From Trichoplax adhaerens (taxonomy: Eukaryota > Placozoa > Uniplacotomia > Trichoplacea > Trichoplacidae): a stretch of 64,000 bases of DNA. Shown here piece by piece: positions 17,983-30,200 of this stretch. Below the pieces are notes generated by a model. It did no database searches and was not told the DNA's origin. It was given only the letters and a program-made list of their open reading frames with translations. A program made the position numbers and the translations under genes. Location: contig NW_002060974.1 in the NCBI RefSeq assembly GCF_000150275.1, positions 93,744-157,743 of the forward strand, read 5' to 3'. The number at the start of each line of letters is the position of its first letter. Position 1 is the first letter of the stretch.

Positions 17983-20900
17983 TTTTAAATTTCATTGGAA
18001 AGATTAAACTGTGGATCATTATGTGTGACATTTTTTGCCCAAGGCTAAGATATATCACTATCACAAGTTATTTTTTACGTTAACTTGAGTCATAGAATAA
18101 CACCCACCATTATTCTTGTATTGTAAAATACAATATTAAAATTATTTTAATCTATTGACAAAGCGTAAGCACTCTAATGTGTTTAAGATTACGAAGATAT
18201 AATATTTCGTTTGTTACGGCAACTAATTAGTGGTAATTCTTTGTTTATACGGTATTTTGTAACAAGTATAGTACAAATTTAATAGGGATTAAAATTAATA
18301 GATTGGATATGAATTATAAGTGATTTTTTTATAGAAGTATTCATTTCTATAAAGTGTTTCATTAATGTTTTGGAAAGTACATTTAATTACATTATAGCAT
18401 AGAAAGTACAGTGCAATATTAACGCTTAGACACTATTGGATAAACATCTTAACAATTAATATAAGACAAGTCTGTATGGTACTGTAAAATATCGTAATTG
18501 AATATAATCTAAAACATAAAGGAACTTTGTCTTAGTCATAATAGGATATTACGGATTTTCTTTGTTTAAGAATAAAGCTGTTATTGACTCCTATCGAAAC
18601 AGAATTAAGAAGCTGAAAGCACTACTAATAATTAATTTATAGTTAAAGATGCATATGAAAAGTGGTGTCATTGACAGTATGCGAAATAGATAAGCTACAC
18701 ATTAGTAATAAATAGAGTGATGGTTGGTTGCGGACAGATTGCGAGTTAAGAGGAAATTCTAAGAAGCCCCTGGTAGTGATGCATTCATATTCCTGTGGGT
18801 CATACTGTACTGTACTCTGCACAGTGTAATACTGCATATTGCATATATAGACAGTTAAGTACAAAGACTGCTAATGTGTGAGAGGAGTTTATTAACACAG
18901 AGACTAAGACGAGTAGCAATCAGACAGTTGCAGTATGAGAATTGCAGAGCAGAGAAACGGGAGTAAAGAAGTAGAGGGAAACACACACTCACAGATGGAT
19001 AGAGAGATGAAGAATATTGTTCCTACTGTATTCAGAACATATATACTATAATATCTGAGTATACAGTACTGTAGGTTTCAGTGTATCTAAATAAGTTAGA
19101 TGCACAGTATGAGAATAGCGTGATAACAGTAATAAATATGCCAGATTGATCTCATATGGGGGATCATGATCAACGTAGTAGTAACTCTTTAACAGAATAA
19201 CCATTGCTAATTGTACCGTAGTAGAAGAGACCATGAAGACCAGTTACTGTACTGTACAGTGTACAGTACAATGTTGCACACTATAGTACTGTACAGTACT
19301 GTACTGTAAATAACCATAGTAACGTACCATAATTGATGCAATCCATATGATCATATATAATGGTGCAGTCGACCAATCGTGAGTTGGCTTCCAAACGTTC
19401 CTAGTCGGCGAAGGTAGATTTTCTGTGATCGTAAGTGAGGAGATCGCTGACGCTGGAAAGCATTAAATGTGGCATTATTGTGCCCAATTTTTGGAAAATT
19501 TTCTCTTCAGCACATGAGTGTTGAAGTGACAATAAGTTAATTAAAGAACAACGCTTCTTTAAAAATGTCATCTCTAATGTACTGTACAGTATTATGCCTG
19601 TATATCGCATACAGGACATGGTGATTTATGATTATTTGATTCGGGTATTAGCAGCATTCACATTATAAATTACCGAAATATGTAAAGTAGGTACAGTATC
19701 GCGTAAGTCGAACTCATGATGTCTGATCTCTTAGTGATAAGTACGATCAACGATATTACACCGTCAAAGAGTATTTCAATTCTTTTTAACATTACTGAGC
19801 GTACTCTCTACATTGTACCATTATACTGTACTCGTACACTGTTGTACGCAGTGCAGTACAAGGAATTGTCGAGGATACAGTATGACTCCAGTGTGAGGTA
19901 TTACAAGAGAGAAACAGTATACTTTCTACAAAATTATTTTCTATTTTATTAATCAAATATTGGTAATATCGACTTTATGACGCACTATAAAAGAATAGAG
20001 CGCGGCATCGTGCTTAATCTTTAATGGTACAAATATAATTATCAACATAAATACCGTCAAAGTTACTGCATTAGGTTAAACGAAATAATATGCTCAACAT
20101 ACAAAATCATAGCAAAGATTTTAATGCATTACATATCTTATCAAATTCACAGCTGAAAAAAGTACTGTTACTGTGATGATTACGGTTATTATATATAATA
20201 ATTATCAGCAACCTAATTGACTAATTACAAGGTGTTTTCCGGGGGTTAAGAGTACCGCAGTAAATGATTACGATTATATTAACAAAAATAATACAAAAGT
20301 ATAGCTTGAACAGGATAATTCAATGTAAGAAATTCTTATACTGTTGAAGTCATGGCGGCACATGCCATAGGAAAGTGCAATATATATCACATCTAAATGA
20401 AAAATATTTTATAAAGCATAATACATATATCGTTATACACTACAGCCTATGACAATTAATTTCTAAATTACAATGTTACCCCAAATTATACTCGTAAGTC
20501 ATTATTGCACCTTAATTTCTTGTCTTTTTTTACCACATAAGCAAATGACAAAGCCTTTTATAATATCGGTGTTGTTGCAATATATTAAGAGTGAAATTCA
20601 GGATTAAAGCTGAAAATAAAATAAGTCAATAATACTACAAATACTTTAGCAAGGTTTTAAGGTAATTACAACATAGAAGAAAATGATTACATCAAAATTT
20701 TTACAAATCCATATTACATTCTAGAAAGTTAATGTTAATTTTATCATAGTTGCCGTATAGTTAACTCATGTATAGTGTAGTTATAATCGTAAATATCAAT
20801 AATTTCTTAAATATTGATATACTTTCGTGCTACATTATTTATTAACAAATGCATGAATGAGAAATACAGAATCATTAATTATTAGTTCTTTTCATCGCTG

Positions 20901-21273
20901 GAAGTACCGAATATTAACAGTAAATAATTATACACAGTTAATATTTTTATTCTAATAAGATACTCTTATGTTAATATAAGCTATAAAATATAGTAACTTA
21001 TATATATCTGGTAGAAGATCGTCAAAAAATCAATCAACCATATTTATAAAAAAATTTGCTGTAATAGAAATGACGATGAAATTATTTCTCAGTGAAATTG
21101 TATACATTATATTATCTAATATAGTAAAAATCGAATTGAAATATATTGCTAAATAAAGGCATCCAGAGACTACGGATTTGATCGTATTGTTAAAATACTC
21201 ATATAATGTAAAATAATGATCACAACTTTCTTTAATATCAGCAACTATATTCTTTATAAACAAATGAAATCAA
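17983..21273. other. Intergenic, between convergent SEC23 and CCDC88
   Basis: Both neighbours end here, so it should hold two 3' UTRs. AATAAA at 18571 (plus) is a possible SEC23 poly(A) signal, with ATTAAA near 18133 as an earlier option. Clusters of TACTGTA/TACAGTA words lie at about 18800-18840, 19060-19075, 19241-19307, 19575-19600 and 19800-19890. The rest is AT-rich, and I see no gene. Confidence 0.55.
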
Positions 21274-24200
21274 CTAGCGTTTTACACTTCTCTTTACTTG
21301 AATACTAACGCGCTTAGTATCATCGGGCCTTGCAAGTGGGGCCTGATTAGAATAATTTCTTGGACTTCTCGAAGGCGTTCCCTCATTGTAATTCCCTCTG
21401 GGTGAATTAACACTTGTTGTATCCTTCGATGGGTGTTTAGATCCTCTTCGCGATGCCTCACTGGTGGCAGTCGACTAATTTAAAAAGTATACAAGAATAA
21501 TAAGCAACCCATAAAATATAACTTTTATGTAATACGGTAAAAAAACGACAACTGTAATACGTTGCTATATTCTCATGTTATAATTACAAGTTTACATGTA
21601 TTGATGGTAAGTACGGAATTATTACTTACATGTGGCGATCGGTCATATCCAGTCGATTTATTTATGCTATAGTTAACGTTACGTGGCGAATTAAGCGCTT
21701 GCTGAGATGGTGGGTAATAGTTATTAGAAGAATAATCACCAGGGGGGTGCTTCTCGAACGAAAAATTTCGAGGTAGAGTCGAAGACTCGTAAGTATCATC
21801 AGAACGATTGTTTGTATTTGGTTTCATGGGTCCATAAGATGCAATTGGTGCCGCTTTAAAATTTCTTGGCAAAGTTGCTGATTCATACGAACTTCCTACA
21901 TTATAATTAGGTTGGTGGATAGATTGAGAACTAACCGAAGGTACCTTCGCTTGACTTCCAATTTGCCTATTTGGATGATTGTTTGGAGTCGGGGTATTAC
22001 TTGCGGCTTGCATTCCTTCTACACTTGGTCTTCGTACCGTATTGTCTCGCATAACTGGCTTTAGCCTACCCTTTTGTGACGGACCATAACTAGGAGATGA
22101 CGCGTTCGAAGACGGATGAGCGACGAGAGAACCATTATGAATAACTGCAGGTTGTGGTCTGTGAATAATCCTGCTACGTCTAGGGCTCTTTTCTCTATAC
22201 TGGCTTTGCTGAAAATGGATGGAAAATTGTTAGCGGAACGTTATTATATATTAAAATTAAAAAATGAAATAATCAATACTATTCATGTGATAGAAAATAG
22301 AATCATTTCATTACAACACAAAATAAATTCAATCAATACATTGCTTACTGAAGTATCACTTTCTAATAAATATTTTTCTAATTTCAATTCTTCTTCTTTA
22401 GGCATACTATTTATATCAGATGCAGAATCAGATCGATTGTAATCTCGGTAATTAAATGGTTTTAATGTAGTTTCATCATTGATATCTTTATTAGGATAAG
22501 TACTGTCAGATAAATCATTTGATTCCGTTACGCCAGGCGTCTGATTGACTGGTAGTACTCCCAGTTGTAAGTTATCAAATGTGGGTACGCGCTGTAAACC
22601 TGCGCTGTTATTCGGCGATTTGCTTTGAGGGTTGGATAAGTTAATTTCTTGACTAGGAGAGCTATTAAGAGAACCGCTACTTTCTGCTGTAGCGATTTCA
22701 AGTTGCAATCGTGTCGGTGAGAGACGTCGCGATTTCTCTCTATTTGGGCTAACCGGTCTTTCTCCAATACGATAATCACCGTTTCTAACCATCAGGTTAC
22801 TCTGATTTGGGTAACGTCGATCGCTATCATAATCTCTATCACTAACCACTCGCTCTTGATAAGGTTGAGGTCTAGTCCGTGGAGTAACTGATCTGCCGTG
22901 GGGTGTATTTTGTGTCGATGGGCGATGTGCATCCGATGATTTCTGCCGATAAGGTGACATTTCAGATTTCTTTTCATTTCGGTATGGCTTAAATGCACTT
23001 GAGGGAGATTTCGAGCGTTTAACAGGTGTTACCTGATCTTCATTTTGGTAACGATTAATCGATCGTGATCTTCTTCTTGGTGTTGGACTATTATTGCGAC
23101 TACCGCTCTTTGGCGTGCTTGGTGGTGTATTAGGCAACGATCTTGAACCGTTACGCCCATGACGATGTGGTCTTGGCGAAGATTCATCAGTACCTCCATC
23201 AGATTCTACATCAGTGGCAAATTCAGAAGCCTTATACTCACGTCTAGGCCTTCTAGGTCCATCTGTCATCTGACTTCCATCACTATCGTTGTTTTTACGT
23301 CCTTTTACAATGCTTTTCAATAATGTCCTAATTTTTCGATCCCATTTTTTACTAAATTGATAAAGAACAAGTAAATTAAGATTATAAGTCAGGCAAAGCC
23401 GAATGAAATACGTCAATTTTAAAATATCCTTCATATTTTTTTACTTTTTATCCAACTGAAATTGTTGTAATTTTTGCTCCAAATCTTCTTTATGACGATT
23501 GAGTTTGTCGATTGCTTCTCTATTAATGAATATATTCAGATGATTATGTTAAGATAATTTTTAGCAAGTACAACAACTATGCAAACTAAAATGTTATTGA
23601 AGTATACTGGCATGTAATTACATAAATTAAAATTATAGAACAACCCAATCGTTGGTGGTGAATAGGAAACTACAAGTACTGTATATTTTATACGGCATCA
23701 GAAGGCGTATTCCTTGGTATTTTGTAAACTTTCTACTCAACTTATTAAGAAGTTATTGTTATCTTGGCTATCAAGTTCAGATACTGACCACTACAAATAC
23801 CGTACTGCCTTCACTATAAAAGGCCGCATGTATTGCTACTGTAACTTCTATCAGTACAGCATTGAGACGATATACGCATTTGTCATGTCATAGTGCCTGC
23901 CACAGCATAAAAAACTGCTTAGATTATGATATTTATGGCAATGATGACGTTACAGTTATAATATTATCGGCTAAACTACAATTTAAGGGAAAGAACTTAC
24001 TTGTAGGTATGATGTTCTTCCATGTAAAGTTCTTTTCTATCTAAAGTTCTTTGCATTAATTTATGATTTCTCTCCATTAAAACTTTTTCATGTTGCTTTA
24101 GGTGTTTAATCTCTTCATAAGCGGTTAAACGTAGCTGTTCCAACATCTAAATGACAAATTTTAAACTTCAATAAAGATAATTAAAATATATTTATATAGT

Positions 24201-27200
24201 TACCTTTATAAAGACTGAATCTAAACTAATAATGAATGCTGTATTTCAGCTGACCTCGCATCGCTGTGCAACCTTGGCTGCTGTAATGTCTAAATTGTCG
24301 AAATCCTTTTTAAGTTTACCATAACTAGAATTTAAAGCATTATATTCATCTTCCAATTGCCTTATGGTATGAGCGTCAACTTTCGATTGCTCGTTAATAT
24401 AGTTGGTTTGCATTTGCTTTTTGGCAAATTCCAAGTTCAATTTAGCGCGGTCATACCGCTCTTCTAATTCGTGGCTGCTTTCTTTTAATCTTTCGTTGTG
24501 ACGCTTTAGATCATTATAACTAACTTGTAAGCTTTCATAATTTGCCTTGAGTTGTTTATAATTTTCGTTCAGTTGACGGTAGATGTCCTTTAAATGATTA
24601 TTTTCAGCGTATAACTCGCGATAATCAGTTTGCACATTCTCCTTTTCTTGCTTTATTCGAATAACGTCATCAGCAAGCTGCCTTTCTTTCAGCTGAATTG
24701 AATCATAAGAGTGTTGTAACTGCTGTTTCTCATTCTTAACGATCTCAAATTGCTGACGTAATTCATCAAAACTGGCTTTTAAGCGATCGTTTTGTTCATG
24801 TAACGTTTGGTGCTTTCCATTTAATACGTTGTGCTCGCTTTCCAATTTTTGAATCTATTAGGTAATTAGAGATGAATACTATTAAGGAATAGTATGTAAT
24901 TCGTGCTACCATATAATATTTTACTAATAAAATCTATTATAAAAATTAGAATTCTTTAAATGATATTTTGTTACCATAAATTTTAATGCAGCTATTCTTG
25001 CTTTAAATTCAACGTCTGCAATTTCTTCTGACATTTGTGAGCTACAGGCGCGTATAAACAACAGAATTTTTAAATTCATATTGCAGTGTTATGATGACAG
25101 TTGGAATAGAGATAAACTAGAAATAGTAAACTGCGAAGATTTGTAAAAATCTACAGTATATGTAAAATTCATCGATGGCATTTATTTTAAAGTTGGTCGA
25201 AGCAATATTTAGCTAGAAATCCGTAAATATACCATCACATGTTACACTACCTATTTAAAACAGATCCTGTTATAGCCATATTATCATGTACAGGTGTTAT
25301 TTCATTGGCGTCAATATCATCCTTCCATGAGTTTTTTTCCTAAGAATACGTGATTTGAAACGAATGAGACACAATGTACTGTATTACAGATTCCGAACAG
25401 ACAATTGTCAGTTAGTTTTTATAATGAAAGCTACAATATTATCAGTTAATTAAGTGACTACGAAGGGTGTGCATAGCCCAATATAAGAGGATAGTTAAAA
25501 ATTATAGTCGTAGATAGTCTTACTTCGGCTAACATCACATTTCTATCTTGTGCTCGTTCAAGGCTGAAAGATTTTGAGCATGAAAAAGTACGAAATTACA
25601 ATTTAAGGAAAAATATCTTATACTTATTATTTAAATTAAAAAAATACATTATTCTTCAACTCACGCAATTTCTAGCTGTGATAATAATTTACTTCTAATT
25701 TCTTTACTGCAGTTCAAAGAAATATCTAACTTCTCATCGATAGTTCGCGATTTTCTACATACGAAAAATTGAACAAAACATTATCAGTAATCTATTCATA
25801 AATATAACATATAATCAATCATCTCAAGCAGAATTAGTCTTACAGCTGATCAAAATTTGATTCTTGCTCCATTTCTTTTCTTATAAATTCTATGTCTTTT
25901 ATTTCTTTCGATAGCTTATCCATTTCTTTAATTAGCGTATGTAAACCCTTTCGATCGTTTATTAATTCCTAAGAAGGTAATTCAATAAACAGCAATTAGT
26001 TATTACGACAGCACTTACATAACCTTGAACAAATGTTGCATAAAATAGCGTTTGCAATTTATTAGGTTACCCGTCTAGCAGTAGACAACGTTGTCTTGTT
26101 AGTTATAATTTCGTCTCCGAAAGCGTTATCAAATTCTCCTTCAACCGTAGCTGTTTGCACCTGATCAATTGCTGGCTCGATATCATTAACAGCCATAACC
26201 ATAGCAGAAACTGCGGGATTAATTTGCTCATTAACTTGAACAGCTTGCATTTGTTGCTGTTTCGTTACATTATCAATTTCCTCGGATAACTGATCATTTT
26301 TATTTTGTAATATTTCAATTTCGTCCAGCAGATTCCGTTGCTTATTTACTAGATCATTGTTTTCATCCTTAATTGCTTGTAGCATCGTCAATTGTGCTTG
26401 CTGTTCTTTAATGATTTTATTTAAATCACCAACCTGGTTTTGTAACGCTAACAATTGCTGGCTGAATTCAGCGTTTTTCTTTTCTAAGTTAATATTATCT
26501 TTACTGGTTTTACTTAAATCATCAAGCTGATTTTGCAATTCTAACAACTGTTGATGTAATTCAGTATTTTTCTTTTCTAAGTCAATATTTTTTTCATCGG
26601 TTTTATTTAAATCATCAAGCTGATTTTGTATTTCTAACAACTGTCGACGTAATTCAGCATTTTTCTTCCCTAAGTCAATGTTTTCTCCATTGGCTTTATT
26701 TAAATCATCAAGCTGATTTTGTAATTCTAACAACTGCCGATGTAATTCAGCATTTTTCTTTTCTAAATCAGTATGATCTTCATTCGTTTTGTTTAAGTCA
26801 GTAACCTGATTTTGTAATTCTAATAACTGTCGACGTAGTTCAGCATTTTTCTTTTCTAAGTCAATATTCTTTTGACTTAATTCATCCACGCGCTGCATGA
26901 CCTTATCGTTATTCGATTGATTATCATTAGATTGACTGACTAATCTTGAGTTTTTAACATCCAATTCGATATTTGCCAATTTCAATTCTTCCAATGATAA
27001 CTGCAACGATGAGTTGTCCATTTTTAAATTATGATTAGACTTTTCGAGTTGCTGTAATGTTTTGCCCATTGAATTACATTCTTCAGTTAGTTTTTCGACC
27101 CTAAACTCAGCTTCTTTCAAATTGGTTGATGTTGATTTAATTTTTTTAGACAATTGATCGCTTTCATGGATTGCATCCTGCAATGCTGATTCTTTATTAA

Positions 27201-30200
27201 CCAAGTCTTGCTGTAAGAAAGTTTGATTTGTTTCCACGTCCTTAATTTTTCTTTCTAGTTCTTGCACATGACTATGATAATCGACTTCTTTACTACGCTG
27301 CTGGTCTAATTGATGCTCAATGTTTCCTTGACTTGCTTTCAATAAGCCGATTTCACGTTTCAATTCATCATTTTTTAATTGCAAATCAGTTACTTGAGCA
27401 GCTGCTTCATGATGTTTATCTTTCAGTGTTTGATTGTAACGGTCTACTTCGTTATGTGCTAACTGACTTTTATTAACAGTTTCATTTAACGTTATAATTT
27501 CACTTTCCAGCGTATTAATTTTAGCTACTAATTTATTATTCTTTTCCTCTAACTCGTGCAGCTCTTGCTGCCGGCGATTAATATCATTCTCAAAGTCTTG
27601 ATTAGTACGTTTGAGATGCTGATTTTCTTTCAATATTTGATGATTAGTCAATTGCAAGTTAGATAATTCATCAGCTAATTGGCTATGTTTTTGTCGTAAT
27701 GTATCAATATGTTGACTAGTTTCAAAGTGACTATGAATTTTACTTTGTAATTCATCCTCTAGCATTTCTTTCTTCATCGCTAAGTCTTGAGTACTGCGTT
27801 CCAATTCTTGCGTGCGAATTTCTAAATTAGCCATTTCAGCTTCTAACATTGTCTTTTTACCTTCTAGCTCCTTGATATTAGCTTTAAGGCTTGCAATATG
27901 ATCATGAGAATGATTTAATTTGGTTTTTGCATCATCTAATTCATTGCTGACATGTTGAAATTTTTTCTTCCAGTTATCACTTGCGGTTGTTAATTCAATA
28001 ATCGTGAAATCTTTTTTATTAATATCTTCATTACATTGATAGTATTGTGCTTGCAGGTCAATCAATTGATTTTTTAATCCCTTATTTTCATCCTGTAATT
28101 CATCATGATTTTCTTTTAAATTTTTCATGTTAAGTTCCAGCTCTTGTAATCCATTTTTACAACGTGAATAATCAATCACCTGCTGCTGTATACGGGACTG
28201 ACTGTCAGCTAATTCAGTTGTTAATTGATTATTCTTTAGTTTTAGTTTTGATAATTGATCATTTAAATCTTGTATAGTAATAGCTTGATGATCAATATCA
28301 TCGCTGTAGGCAGCATTTTTCGCTTCCAATTCTTTCATACTCTTATTCAATTCATGGTAATTATTTTCATTTGATTCCACATCAGATATTAGATTAGCAT
28401 TGTTCCTTTCCAATTCTTGTATCGTTTTCTTGCTGACTGCAGCCTCACGGGTTAAGCCATTATATCTCCCCTCTAATTCAGCTAATTGATTACAAACATC
28501 GTTATAACGCTTACGTAAGCTTTCTATTTGCGTTGAATCACTTAATGCCCCTTGTTGATTATTATTGCATTCATCACGCAATAACTTTAACTCAGCTTCT
28601 TGTTCAACGGCTGCTTTGCGTAATTCGTTATTCAATGACTCCAGTGCTTCATTTTCTTCGTCAAGGTTACCTTTTTTCTTCTCTAGTTCATCCAAGGAAT
28701 GCTTTAAATGCTTTGATTGTCTTAATACATCTTGATATTGTGCCTGAGTATTCATTAATTCTCGTTGGATTTCTTGATTTTTTGTTTTATAATTATCAAG
28801 TTGCTGCTGTTGATCTTCAACTATTGCTTCCTTAACACTTAAATCATCTTGAGCTGCAGCATTTTGACGTTGCCATTCTTTACTTTCCTTTTTAACAGTT
28901 TCTAACTGAGCAAGTAAATCAGTTAGATCTGCTTGCTGTCGGGTTTTTAAGCGATCCAATTCCTGATGTGTTTTGCGTAGATTCATCATGTCATGCGTCA
29001 ATTCTTGATTTTTACGCTGGAGTTCCTTGTAATCACCATAAATGTTATCATGTCTTTTTTTCCAGTAATCGGCTTGACGTTCACTATCCTGATCACTGGA
29101 TTGGCGTTGATTTAATTCATTCATCATTTCGACATGACGATTCTCTAGTTCAGTTTTAGCCGATTTTAAACTATCAATTAGTGTTTGTAAATCAGCTACT
29201 TCGGATTGAGAATTTGACGAACGCTTTTCCTCATCTTGCAATGCACGCTTTAATTGTGTTATTTCACGCTGCATATCTTGATTTTTACTTAATAATTCCG
29301 AGATATCTTGTGATGTACAAATCACCTTATCCTTTAATAATTGGATTTGTTTATGCAATTCGGTATTAGCCAGTTGTTTAGAGGCGATATCATCCGTTAA
29401 TAAGGCTATTTTCATATCTAATTCATTATTTTTCCTTTTTAATTCTTCTTGCGTTGCCTCGAGATCAGCATTATCCGATTTTACGTTATTAAATTGGATA
29501 CCCATATGATTATGTTCGCGCTTCAATTGTATATAATCTTGATTAACGGTTTCAATTTTGGCATGTAATTCACTTATTTTTTCTGTTGATTTATTTAATT
29601 TGTTTTGCAAGGTGTGTATCTGCTTGGTACTCTCTTGGATTGTAATATCTTTGTGGGTCAGTTCTTCCGATAGTGATGTTGCTTTACTTTCTAGTGATTT
29701 GACCGTTTTCTTGTATTCTTCCGCTGCATCTTCTAAGTTGGCTACTTCTGATCTTAGGCTATCATTTACTCGAACATAGTCTTCATGTTCTTGACGTGTA
29801 TGGGATAACTGATTCTCTAGTTCTTGAATACTGGTTTTCAATTCTTTCATTTCATTAATAGCAGCTAAATACTTCTTTTTGCTGCTATCGTTTTCACGTA
29901 GAGCCTCTTGTCTAGTAACTTCTTTCTTCGTTAATTCATCCAATAAGACAGAATTTTCAATACCTTGTCCTTTATTTGCCCTTTGTAATGTTGCTAGTTC
30001 TTGTTCTAATACATTTAATCGCTCGCTTGCTGTATTTTTACTATTTAATAATTCTTCATGATTGTCATTCAGTTGCTTGTATTCATTATTTAACTCCTGC
30101 TTCTTATATTTTAGTTCTAACGCTTCGTCACTTAACGTTGAGTACTTTTTCTTCCAATTATTTAGCTCATCACGAATTTGTTGATTATCGTCGTCACGGC

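Noticed and set aside
22116-22442. 108-codon plus-strand open frame
   Set aside because: Antisense to CCDC88 exons 26 and 27 and the intron between them; composition follows the opposite coding strand.
23215-23240. ASEFATD in the CCDC88 tail as a G-protein-activating motif
   Set aside because: It lacks the hydrophobic and Thr/Ser positions of the girdin motif; an E-F pair alone is too weak.
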